Positions 19,267-27,242 of a stretch of 64,000 bases of DNA are shown here, in pieces. Position numbers and translations under genes: made by a program. A model generated the notes under the pieces. The model was not told the DNA's origin. It searched no databases and was given only the letters and a program-made list of their open reading frames with translations. The DNA lies in NCBI RefSeq assembly GCF_001187505.1, contig NZ_CP012150.1, forward strand, positions 6,730,048 through 6,794,047, read 5' to 3'. How positions within the stretch are numbered: position 1 is the stretch's first letter; each line of letters begins with the position of its first letter. The stretch comes from Mycolicibacterium goodii (GTDB lineage Bacteria > Actinomycetota > Actinomycetes > Mycobacteriales > Mycobacteriaceae).

Positions 19267-20712
19267 TCAGACGGCCGGAGTGAGGTAGACGGTTTTTTCG
19301 AGCGTGTAGAACTCCATGAGCGTCGGCCCGGCCTGTTCCTTGTGGGTCTGGGTGCTCGACGCCTTGTAGCCCCCGAAGGGTGCGTTCATGGCCATGCCGG
19401 TCGTGGGCTGGTTGATCTTGACCAGTCCGGTCTTCGACTGCCGGGCGAACCGGGTTGCCGCGGCGAGATCCGAGGTCACGATCGAGGCGGCCAGGCCGTA
19501 TTCGGTGGCGTTGGCCAGTGCGACGGCCTCGTCGAGGTCCATCGCGCGCTGGAAGGCGACCAGCGGTCCGAACACTTCCTCGGTGACGATGCGCATGGTG
19601 GGCAGCGCATCTGCGAAAACCGCTGGGCGGACGAAGAATCCGCGATCGCCGGCCGTGGTGCCGCCGCAGCGCAGTGTCGCGCCCTCGGTGATCCCAATGT
19701 GCACGTAGCGCAGGAATTTCTCCATCTGGTCGGAACTCGCGAGCGGCCCCATCTGCACGCCGGGTTCGTCGCCAGGGCCGACGGTCAGCGCGTCGGCCCT
19801 GGCCGCCACTCGTTCCAGCAGGGCGTCGTGGATCGCGTCGACGGCGATGACCCGGCTGGTACCGGTGCAGGCCTGTCCGCTGAGCCCGAAGGCACCCTTG
19901 ACGATCAGTGCGGCCGCGCCGTCGAGGTCCGCGTCCTCGGCGACCACGACGGGGTTCTTGCCGCCCATCTCCAGCTGGACGCGGCGCTGCGGGCCCACCT
20001 GCTGGTGGATCGCGCGGCCGACCGCCGTCGATCCGGTGAAGGTGACCGCCGCGACCCGCGGATCGGCGGTGACCGCGGCGCCCGCCACGCCGTCACCCTG
20101 GACCAGCGCGAGCGCCGACGGCGGCAGACCACCGTCCAGCAGCGCCTCGACCAGACGCTGCCCCATGAGCGGTGTGATCTCCGACGGCTTGTACAGCACG
20201 GGATTTCCGGCTGCCAGCGCGGGCCCGAGCTTGCGGGACGGGATGTTGAACGGGAAGTTCCACGGTGTGATGGCACCGACGATGCCGACGGGCTCGCGCA
20301 GGGTGTAGACCAGCGCCTCCCCCGCGACGGGGTAGGTGGCGCCGGTGCAACGCAGTGCCTCGCCGGCGTAGAAGCGCAGGTTCGCCGGGGTCCTGGTGAC
20401 CTCCATGGTGGCCTCGGCGACGGTCTTGCCCTCTTCCCGCACCAGCTCGTCGATCAATGCCTGGGCACGCGATTCCAGCTGTGTGGCAGCGGCTTCCAGG
20501 ATCGCCGCGCGGCGCTCCGGCGGCGTGGCGGCCCACTCGGGCGCGGCCTTGTCGAGTGCGTCGACGGCGGTGCGCACGTCGACGTCGTCGGACGCCGGGA
20601 AGGTGCCGACGAGATCGTCGGGGTCGGCCGGGTTGTACCGCGCGAACGTCCGCCCCGACGCGGCCGGAACCCATTGCCCGTCGATGAAGTTGGCTCCCTC
20701 GACAGCGCTCAC
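19267..20712 (-). CDS. NAD(P)-dependent aldehyde dehydrogenase
   Basis: The 481-residue ALDH has E248 (QLEMGGKNP) and C282 (SGQACTGTSR), the nucleotide-binding TFTGSTAVGRAI and the WNFPFNIPSRK segment. It resembles the semialdehyde/benzaldehyde dehydrogenase branch, but the substrate cannot be read from sequence. GTG 20712 overlaps the reductase stop (GTGA), and I prefer it to an upstream ATG at 20745. In the operon it would oxidise the aldehyde released by oxygenative C-N or C-C cleavage. Confidence 0.93.
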   Translation of the reverse strand: MSAVEGANFIDGQWVPAASGRTFARYNPADPDDLVGTFPASDDVDVRTAVDALDKAAPEWAATPPERRAAILEAAATQLESRAQALIDELVREEGKTVAEATMEVTRTPANLRFYAGEALRCTGATYPVAGEALVYTLREPVGIVGAITPWNFPFNIPSRKLGPALAAGNPVLYKPSEITPLMGQRLVEALLDGGLPPSALALVQGDGVAGAAVTADPRVAAVTFTGSTAVGRAIHQQVGPQRRVQLEMGGKNPVVVAEDADLDGAAALIVKGAFGLSGQACTGTSRVIAVDAIHDALLERVAARADALTVGPGDEPGVQMGPLASSDQMEKFLRYVHIGITEGATLRCGGTTAGDRGFFVRPAVFADALPTMRIVTEEVFGPLVAFQRAMDLDEAVALANATEYGLAASIVTSDLAAATRFARQSKTGLVKINQPTTGMAMNAPFGGYKASSTQTHKEQAGPTLMEFYTLEKTVYLTPAV

Positions 20713-21935
20713 TGTGCCACCTCCTCGGCGTCGACGAGCTCCCACAGATCGCTGTCCTGGTCCTGCAGCGCGGCGCGCGGAATACGCCGGCCCAGCAGTT
20801 CCCGGCCGACCATGACGTCTTCACCACGATCGACGGTGAACACGCCGCACAGCGTGTCGTCGGTGTCGACGTAGAACGCGGTGAACTCGAAACCCTCGAT
20901 GTCACCGCGGATCACCGCATCGCCGGTGGCGGCGCCGAGCAGTTGGAGGTTGTGCTCGTACTGGTCGGACCAGAACCACGGGGCGTCGTCGTTGACGGCG
21001 TCGCGACCCAGCATCGCGTTGGCGACCGCGGCGCCCTGCCGGTTCGCGTTGTCGAAGTGTTCGACGCGCAGGTGTCTGCCCGCGCGGTCGGAGAAGCGGC
21101 GCGCGACGTCGCCCGCGGCGTAGATGTTGGGTACCGAGGCACGGCCCATGGCGTCGACGACGATGCCGTCATCGACGGCGAGTCCGGATGCCGCGGCGAC
21201 GTCGGTGTTCGGCGTGATGCCGATGCCGATCACGACGGCGTCGAACCGCAGATCCTGTGCGCCGGTGTTGACGACGACCCCGTCGGCGTCGGTGCGCACA
21301 CCCTCCACCGCGACGCCGGTGTGCAGGCCGACCCCGTTGCCGCGGTGCAATCGCACGATCTCGGTGCCCACGCGTGGCCCGAGCACGGTGCCCAGCGGGA
21401 TCGCCGCGGCCTCGAGTACCGTCACCGACACGCCGAGACCCACTGCTGTGGAAGCGATTTCGAGTCCGATGAAACCGGCGCCGATGATGCCGATCCGGCA
21501 TCCGGGGGTCAGGGTCCGGCCCAACCGCCGGGCGTCGTCGAGGGTGCGCAGGTAGTGCACGAGTTCGGGACGCGGGCCCGGCACCGGCAGGCGGCGGGGC
21601 CGCCCGCCCGTGGCGAACAGCACCGCGTCCGCGCGGATCGGTGCCTGGCCGGCGATCTCGACGGTGCCGGTCGTGGCGTCGACGTGGGTCACCTCGGCGC
21701 CGGTGCGGATCTCGATGCTGTTGTCGGCGCACCACTTTTCGGGCAGGATCCACAGGTCATCCGGTGCGCCTGCGCCGGAGAGGAATTCCTTGGACAGCGG
21801 AGGCCGCTGGTACGGCGGGTGGGGTTCGTCGCCGATCAGGATGATCCGGCCGTCGAAGCCGCGGCGCCGCAGCGTGCGCGCGGCCACCGCGGCGGTCTGT
21901 CCCGCCCCGACGGTCACGAAGGTGCGGTCGGTCAT
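20709..21935 (-). CDS. FAD-dependent ferredoxin reductase
   Basis: The 408-residue reductase is of the rubredoxin/Rieske-ferredoxin reductase type. The FAD motif is VTVGAGQTAAVAARTLRRRG, the NAD-binding motif GIIGAGFIGLEIAS, and the C-terminal FAD motif NIYAAGDVAR. A reductase C-terminal domain follows. ATG 21935 overlaps the stop of Rieske ferredoxin 2 (ATGA), so the redox pair is translationally coupled. It should pass electrons from NAD(P)H to the Rieske proteins. A paralogue lies at 62672-63859. Confidence 0.93.
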   Translation of the reverse strand: MTDRTFVTVGAGQTAAVAARTLRRRGFDGRIILIGDEPHPPYQRPPLSKEFLSGAGAPDDLWILPEKWCADNSIEIRTGAEVTHVDATTGTVEIAGQAPIRADAVLFATGGRPRRLPVPGPRPELVHYLRTLDDARRLGRTLTPGCRIGIIGAGFIGLEIASTAVGLGVSVTVLEAAAIPLGTVLGPRVGTEIVRLHRGNGVGLHTGVAVEGVRTDADGVVVNTGAQDLRFDAVVIGIGITPNTDVAAASGLAVDDGIVVDAMGRASVPNIYAAGDVARRFSDRAGRHLRVEHFDNANRQGAAVANAMLGRDAVNDDAPWFWSDQYEHNLQLLGAATGDAVIRGDIEGFEFTAFYVDTDDTLCGVFTVDRGEDVMVGRELLGRRIPRAALQDQDSDLWELVDAEEVAQ

Positions 21936-22285
21936 GCGTTGGCTTCCTCTCCTGCGGTCACGGGCGACAGTCGCGCCGTGGTGGGGTCGACGTATACGGT
22001 GTCGTCGTCGACGCGCACCGCGTAGGTGGGTTGGCAGCGGTCCTGGCTCTCCTCGTATCCGGTCTCGAGGTCGAACTGCCACTGGTGGCCGGGGCAGATC
22101 ACCTTGCCGTGCAGCAGGGTTCCTTTGACCAGGGACCGGTCCTGGTGCACGCATGCATCGGCGAATGCGTACACCCGTCCCGCCGCCTCGAACAGCGCGA
22201 TGGCCAGACCGTCGAGTTCCACCCGGAGTTTGCGGCGCCGGGCGAGCTCTTTACGGCTCGCCACCGCAACCCAGTTCGCAGTCAC
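21932..22285 (-). CDS. Rieske [2Fe-2S] ferredoxin 2
   Basis: The 117-residue soluble Rieske ferredoxin has cluster ligands C45-x-H47 (ADACVHQDR) and C64-x2-H67 (VICPGHQWQFD). It differs clearly from ferredoxin 1 in the same operon. GTG 22285 is supported by an upstream GAAAGG. It sits directly between the HDO gene and the reductase, so it is the likeliest immediate electron donor to the diiron oxidase. Confidence 0.92.
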   Translation of the reverse strand: MTANWVAVASRKELARRRKLRVELDGLAIALFEAAGRVYAFADACVHQDRSLVKGTLLHGKVICPGHQWQFDLETGYEESQDRCQPTYAVRVDDDTVYVDPTTARLSPVTAGEEANA

Positions 22286-22329
22286 AGCAACACCTTTCTG
22301 TCGAGGCGGCGGATCGGGAGCAGATGGGC

Positions 22330-23049
22330 TCAGACGGCGGCCGGCTCGAGATCCGGCGCGACGTAGTAGTCGTAGAGGCCCTTGGTGTAGGAGAACCGCA
22401 TCTCGGCGCCCCAACGCACCAGTTGCAGGCAGCGCTGCTGCAGCTGCGGGGTGTCGGCGTGGTCGAGCACGATCTGGTATCCGCGCTCGCCGTGCACCAC
22501 GTCAGAGGTGATGTGCAGATCGAAGAACTCGATCTCGTCCTCGGAGAACCCGTACACCTCGCGCAGCGGCACGATCTGCTTGGTGTAGATGCTGGGCACC
22601 TGGGATTCCAGCCCGACCACCAGGGCCGCGGTGGCGACCACGAAGTGCTCGCGCTGCGAGACCGCGTAGCACCACGCCTGTAGACCGCGCGTGATCGGGT
22701 TCATGTTCGACGGGTCCTCGATGCGTTCCCGCGTGGTGCCGCACGCCTCACCGAACTTGATCAGCAGATCGGTGTGACGGATGTCGGCCAGCTCCTCCTC
22801 GTACATGTTCTGCAGCGTGAAGTCCTTCGCGCCGGTGAACTCGTCAGGGGTGTTCGAGTAGATGTTGGCCAGGTAGTCGGCGAACGGACCCACGTAGTGG
22901 TAGTGGTTCTCGGCCCACCGGGCGAAGTGCTCCTTGGTCAGCTTGCCCTCGGCCCACGCCTTGGAGAACGACGCGTTCTTGGCTTCGCGGCCCTTGATCG
23001 CGTTCTGGAGTTCGGCGCGGAATTCGTCGCGTCCCAGCAGCTCGGTCAT
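22330..23049 (-). CDS. Haem-oxygenase-like diiron oxidase (HDO; TenA/PqqC-like fold)
   Basis: The 239-residue all-helical protein is related to PqqC/TenA and CADD. The HDO metal-ligand pattern is complete: E85-x6-H92 (EEELADIRH), E148 (VVGLESQ) and H179-x3-D183-x2-H186 (LHITSDVVHGE). This matches the spacing known in CADD and SznF, so a diiron site is predicted rather than PQQ chemistry. HDOs activate O2 for N-oxygenation, desaturation or C-C cleavage of amines and amino acids. ATG 23049 follows AAAGGA. It heads the group Rieske 2, reductase, ALDH, Rieske 1, GGT, RidA. The reaction is undetermined. Confidence 0.85.
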   Translation of the reverse strand: MTELLGRDEFRAELQNAIKGREAKNASFSKAWAEGKLTKEHFARWAENHYHYVGPFADYLANIYSNTPDEFTGAKDFTLQNMYEEELADIRHTDLLIKFGEACGTTRERIEDPSNMNPITRGLQAWCYAVSQREHFVVATAALVVGLESQVPSIYTKQIVPLREVYGFSEDEIEFFDLHITSDVVHGERGYQIVLDHADTPQLQQRCLQLVRWGAEMRFSYTKGLYDYYVAPDLEPAAV

Positions 23050-23169
23050 TGGTGTTCCTTTCGCTGAAAATGCTTGGGTTCCAGGGAGATTAATGACGTC
23101 TCGCGGTGCGGACCATGGTCACAATCACCGGGCGGGCGACCGTTTTGCGGTCAACCTGCACAGCCGGCG

Positions 23170-23616
23170 TCACACCTGCGCGGCGGTCAGTGCCTCGAAT
23201 TCGGCGAGGATCGCCGCGCCGACGGCCTTGTCCTGGTCGCCGTTGCCGCCGCTGATGCCCACTCCCCCCACGATCTGCCCGTCGTACACCAGCGGGAATC
23301 CGCCGACGAAGATCGCGAATTTGCCGGGCAGCATGTGGCTGATGCCGAACGCCTCGTTGCCGGGCAGCGCGGGCCCGTTGGGCGGTTCGTTGAACAGGTG
23401 CGTGGCACGTTCGTGACCTGCCGCGGTGAACGCCTTCGCGATCGCGATGTCCACACCGGTGAGCCTGGCTCCCGGCAACCGGTGCAGCGCAATGACATTG
23501 CCGCCGTCATCACAGATGCACAGGGTCTGCTTGACGCCGATCTCCTCGGCTTTGGCACGGCCCGCGGCCAGCAATGGCAACGCGTCATCGAGGGTGATGC
23601 GGTGAATTCTGTGCAT
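23170..23616 (-). CDS. GlcG/HbpS-family protein
   Basis: The 148-residue protein has the GlcG/HbpS (DUF336) pattern. Near the N-terminus is ICDDGGNVIALHRLPGA, then GVDIAIAKAFTAAG, and the glycine-rich GGFPLVYDGQIVGGVGISGG. Members bind haem or cobalamin-like ligands or occur as small partners in catabolic operons; the role here is unknown. ATG 23616 is chosen from homology. It is 120 nt upstream of the HDO gene and divergent from the PucR regulator. Confidence 0.85.
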   Translation of the reverse strand: MHRIHRITLDDALPLLAAGRAKAEEIGVKQTLCICDDGGNVIALHRLPGARLTGVDIAIAKAFTAAGHERATHLFNEPPNGPALPGNEAFGISHMLPGKFAIFVGGFPLVYDGQIVGGVGISGGNGDQDKAVGAAILAEFEALTAAQV

Positions 23617-23814
23617 TTGATCTCTCGCTCTCTCGCAGCTCGGGCTGACGCAGCCATGTCTATCAACGCCCACACCATCCAGGTGATGGTTAAAATGACC
23701 GGAATAGGCCCTCAAGGCGGGTCAAGTTGCACATGGTGCCTGTGCGAGGGCTGCGGTAATCGAATAGCAGGCACCGGGCGCGCAGGGCACCAGGCACAGA
23801 GCACGGGGGTTGAC
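23617..23814. promoter_or_regulatory. Divergent control region between GlcG/HDO operon and pucR-type gene
   Basis: In this 198-bp region GGTGCCTG (23735-23742) and CAGGCACC (23768-23775) are perfect inverted arms. A further CAGGCACA lies at 23791-23798, and a TGCACA hexamer at 23728-23733. Another TGTGCA (23610-23615) overlaps the GlcG start codon. These are candidate operators for the adjacent PucR regulator. Confidence 0.5.
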
Positions 23815-25503
23815 ATGACGGCACCACCGATCGACAGCGACCGGATGACCGTGCGCGGACTGCTCGACGAGTCACTGATGTCGAGCGCCAGGGTGGTGGC
23901 GGGCGAAAATCTGCTCGACGAGGAACTCAACTGGGTGCTGCCACTCAACGAAGTTCTGTCACAACATGATCGGCTCGACGCGGTGGCGGTGTACGCGCGC
24001 CCGGAGTCGTTGAGCGGCCGCGCGTCGACGCTGTCGGCGCTGGCCGCCAGGGGTGCGACGACGTTGCTCGTCGACGGCGTGGCCCCACCCGACCTCGGCG
24101 GACTGCCGACCGGACTGGTGGTCGTCGAACTCGGTATTCCGGTGGGCTTCGCCGCACTCAACCGGCTGCTGGCCGAGCGCGCGCTCAGCCAGGAGGTCCA
24201 CGTCATGCGCTACTCGACGCACGTACACGCCACCCTGGCCGGATTGTTCCACCGCGGCGCCGGCCTGCAGATCCTGGTGCGCGAGGTTTCCAACCTGGCC
24301 CGCAACCCCGCGGTCGCCCTCGACGCCCGCGGCCATGTGGTGGCCCACCATGGGCTGCCACCCGAAGCCGTGGCAGCCCTGGCCGATTCGATGAGCCGGA
24401 TGCTCGCCACCGACCTCCCGGCGTCCGAGCGCCGCCACGACGGCCACGACACCCGCACCCAGCAGGTCACCGGACCCCAGGACAGCACGTGGACCTGTGT
24501 GGCGAGCGCGATCCGGCTAGGTAAATCGTTCGAGGGATGGGTGGCCGTCCTGGTCCCGGCCCTCGGGCCGGACCACACCGCCAATGCGCCGACCAGACAC
24601 GACCTGGCCCGGCATGCGGTGCTCACCGAACAGGCCACCGCGATCATCGGTTCGGAGATGCTGCGGCAGCGCAGCGTCGACGAGGCCGAGGAACGCGCAC
24701 GGGGCGATTTCGTCCAGGCGCTCGTGCACGGCAGTTTCTCCAGCGAGCACGACATGCGGGCCCGCGCCGAACACCACGACATCGAGCTCGACGCCCGGTT
24801 CGGCGTGTTCGTGGCGCCGGGTGTGCTGCCTCGGGTCTCCGACAGCCCGACGACCCCGATGGTGCGTCTTGCGCGCTACGCGGCCGGGGTGGCCCCGCAC
24901 CCGTCGGTGCACGCATACGTCACGGTGATCGGTGACGTGCTCGTCGTGGTCCGCACGCTGCGCGGCGAGGACGCCGGCACCATGCGCACCGAGATGGCCG
25001 ACTACGCCGAGGCCATGTCGCACGAACTGCAGCGGCGCCGTGGTCTGCCCGCCCCGGTCGCCTTCGGACGGCCCGCCCTCGGCGCAGGCGAGGTCAGGGA
25101 GAGTTATCGCGAGGCCAGGGTCGCGCTCGGCATCGCCCGGCGCCTGCACCGCACCGGGGCGACGTCGTATCAGCAACTGCGGGGTTTCACGGTGCTGGCC
25201 CAGGTCGCCGAGACCGAGGACAGCCGCCAGCTTGTCCGAGATGTGTTGGGCCCGTTGCGCTCTTCACCGGACCTGTTGGAGACGCTGGAGGCGTACCTGT
25301 CCGAGGGCGGCAACATCAATGCCACCGCACGCACGCTCAACGTGCACCGCAACACCATGCTGGCCAAGCTGGACCGCATCTCCCGGATGCTCGGCATGGA
25401 CGTCCGCGATCCCGAGCATCAGTTCACGGTGTGGCTGGCCATCCGTCTCGATCTGCTCGACGAGGTGCATTCGGCGGTCGAACGCGAGGCGAGCTTCCGC
25501 TGA
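23815..25503 (+). CDS. PucR/CdaR-family transcriptional regulator
   Basis: The 562-residue regulator has an N-terminal PucR ligand domain (TVRGLLDESLMSSARVVAGE onwards), a central GGDEF-like/CdaR region, and the C-terminal PucR helix-turn-helix. That helix-turn-helix is NINATARTLNVHRNTMLAKL followed by RISRMLG. PucR proteins usually activate purine, amino-acid or amine catabolic genes in response to a metabolite. Divergent orientation from the HDO operon makes that operon the natural target. The open frame extends upstream, but ATG 23815 matches the domain start. Its TGA abuts the stop of the convergent MFS gene. Confidence 0.9.
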   Translation: MTAPPIDSDRMTVRGLLDESLMSSARVVAGENLLDEELNWVLPLNEVLSQHDRLDAVAVYARPESLSGRASTLSALAARGATTLLVDGVAPPDLGGLPTGLVVVELGIPVGFAALNRLLAERALSQEVHVMRYSTHVHATLAGLFHRGAGLQILVREVSNLARNPAVALDARGHVVAHHGLPPEAVAALADSMSRMLATDLPASERRHDGHDTRTQQVTGPQDSTWTCVASAIRLGKSFEGWVAVLVPALGPDHTANAPTRHDLARHAVLTEQATAIIGSEMLRQRSVDEAEERARGDFVQALVHGSFSSEHDMRARAEHHDIELDARFGVFVAPGVLPRVSDSPTTPMVRLARYAAGVAPHPSVHAYVTVIGDVLVVVRTLRGEDAGTMRTEMADYAEAMSHELQRRRGLPAPVAFGRPALGAGEVRESYREARVALGIARRLHRTGATSYQQLRGFTVLAQVAETEDSRQLVRDVLGPLRSSPDLLETLEAYLSEGGNINATARTLNVHRNTMLAKLDRISRMLGMDVRDPEHQFTVWLAIRLDLLDEVHSAVEREASFR

Positions 25504-26895
25504 TCAGGCCGGGTCCGGCCCGAAGAACGACCCGGCCAGCCCGATGGCCACGATCACCGCGCCCGCGATGAACACTCCCGGATACGACGCGGCGCCGGCC
25601 AGGGCCACCGCGACCCAGGCTGCGCCGCAGGCCGATCCGGCGAAGCGCACCAGGTTGAACACGCCGAGACCGGTGCCCTCCGCGCCTGCAGGTGAGCGCG
25701 TCGCGCCGGTCGCCGCCGGGGTCTGCACCAGTGCGATGCCCACGCCCGCCGCCACCAGCGCGGCTGTCAGCAATCCCAGCATCAGGCGGTGCTGGGCAAC
25801 CGTGACGGCCAGGCCGACCTGCACCGCCAGCAACAGGATGAGCCCGACGCGCAGCACGCGGCGCGGCCCGAGTCGGTCCTGCCCGCGCCCCACCACCGGG
25901 CCCAGCACCGCCATCGCCACAGGCACCGTGAACAGCACCAGACCGGCCGCCGATATCGACACCTGATGCGCGACCAGATACAGCGGCACGGCCAGCAGGA
26001 TGGCCCCGAGACAGAACATCTGCGCAAACGCCGCGAGAGCACTTCTGGCAAAACGGGTTTCGGTGAGCAGGCGAACGTTGACAAACGGATTCGCCACCCG
26101 CGCACAGTGAAAGCAGAACCAGGCCAGCGCGACGACGCCGAGCACCATAGATGCCGGCGCGACCCAACCGCTGACGTTGTCCTGCGGCACCAGGGCCAGT
26201 CCGAGCATCAGCAGTGCCGAACCGAACGTCAACGCGGCCGCCCCGGTCAGGTCGAATGACATCTTGGCCCCGGGAAACCGCGGCACGTAGCGCAGTGTGC
26301 TCACCAGGCCCGCCAGTGCGACCGGGACGAGCGGAACGAAGACCCACCGCCATCCCCAGGTGTCGGCCACCAGACCGCCCAGGCTGGGACCCACAGCCTG
26401 CCCGATGCCGTTCACCGACGCCCATGCGCCCATGGCCTGGCCGCGGCGCGGCCCGGAGAACATCCACGCGATCAGTCCCATCACCGCGGGTGCGAACGCC
26501 GCCGCGGCAACGCCTCCCACCGACCGCCACGCGATCAGCAGCGGCAACGACGGCGCGGTCGCCGCGCCGACAGCACACACCGCGGTGGCGAGCAGCGCCG
26601 CGCAGTACACCCGACGGCGGCCGAATCGGTCGCCGAACCACCCGGCCAGCGGTATGGTCGCGGCGAAGCAGACCAGGAAGCCCACCACGACGAAAACGCC
26701 GCTCTCCAGAGAAGAATCGAACTCGTCGATGATCGCGCCGAGCGGCACGTTCACGACGTTGTTGCTGAGGGTGCCCACGAGCGTGCCGGCGAGCAGCGCG
26801 GTAAGGCCCAGCGGTGTACCGGTGTCGGTGCTGGTGTCCGGACCGTTCGGGGGGGTCTGCGCCTGGCGGACATCGGTCATGCTGTGCGTAACCAT
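25504..26895 (-). CDS. MFS transporter, DHA2 (EmrB/QacA) 14-TM family
   Basis: The 463-residue protein has about 14 hydrophobic helices. The MFS loop motif is GWFGDRFGRRRVY after TM2, and GPSLGGLVADTWGWRWVF marks TM5, as in EmrB/QacA-type drug:H+ antiporters. It is probably an exporter of toxic organic compounds. The start is GTG 26895, with ATG 26880 (MTDVRQ) as an alternative. It is divergent from permease 2 and convergent with pucR, so it may export pathway intermediates; that is inference. Confidence 0.88.
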   Translation of the reverse strand: MVTHSMTDVRQAQTPPNGPDTSTDTGTPLGLTALLAGTLVGTLSNNVVNVPLGAIIDEFDSSLESGVFVVVGFLVCFAATIPLAGWFGDRFGRRRVYCAALLATAVCAVGAATAPSLPLLIAWRSVGGVAAAAFAPAVMGLIAWMFSGPRRGQAMGAWASVNGIGQAVGPSLGGLVADTWGWRWVFVPLVPVALAGLVSTLRYVPRFPGAKMSFDLTGAAALTFGSALLMLGLALVPQDNVSGWVAPASMVLGVVALAWFCFHCARVANPFVNVRLLTETRFARSALAAFAQMFCLGAILLAVPLYLVAHQVSISAAGLVLFTVPVAMAVLGPVVGRGQDRLGPRRVLRVGLILLLAVQVGLAVTVAQHRLMLGLLTAALVAAGVGIALVQTPAATGATRSPAGAEGTGLGVFNLVRFAGSACGAAWVAVALAGAASYPGVFIAGAVIVAIGLAGSFFGPDPA

Positions 26896-27242
26896 CCTGT
26901 CGGCTGACGAGTTGCTGAGTGCTCGTGAATTTCTCTGTCCGCCACTCTCCCACCGGTGTGCCCGGTGTTGGCGGTTCCGGTCGGGTGAAGATGCACAACG
27001 CCTTGCCGCGACGGTGGGCCAAGGTGCACAAAATCACCGGTCGCCGCGATTTCGGCCACGACTGTCCGCCAAACGTAACAGCACTGAAACGCCTGGCCAT
27101 GCGATCGACACGATCGGAGCACATTGCACAGGGTGCGCCAGTTTCGGCTGTGCACTGTTGTCGTTGACCCACGCCCTGACCGCGCCGAACATTCCAGCAT
27201 CTGACTGCACAGCCCACCAGCAGTTCAACGAGAGGTCCCCCA
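26896..27242. promoter_or_regulatory. Divergent intergenic region rich in TGCACA boxes
   Basis: This 347-bp region lies between the DHA2 exporter and permease 2, with no convincing gene. It contains five TGCACA/TGTGCA hexamers: 26992, 27025, 27125, 27149 and 27206. TGCACAG (27125-27131) and CTGTGCA (27148-27154) form a perfect inverted pair. TGTGCACTGT (27149-27158) also occurs upstream of permease 1. In DNA of this composition I would expect about 0.1 such hexamers here by a rough base-frequency estimate. It is a candidate multi-site operator. Confidence 0.55.

Noticed and set aside
22330..23049. Reading the HDO gene as a PQQ-biosynthesis pqqC
   Set aside because: No other pqq genes are near, and the metal-ligand pattern E-x6-H...E...H-x3-D-x2-H is that of diiron HDOs.
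23170..25503. PucR as evidence for purine (allantoin) catabolism in this island
   Set aside because: No urate, allantoin or xanthine genes are present nearby. The family name alone does not define the substrate.
26919..27167. 82-codon plus-strand frame in the exporter/permease 2 intergenic region
   Set aside because: No homology-like pattern; it overlaps the cluster of TGCACA boxes, so the region is better explained as regulatory DNA.
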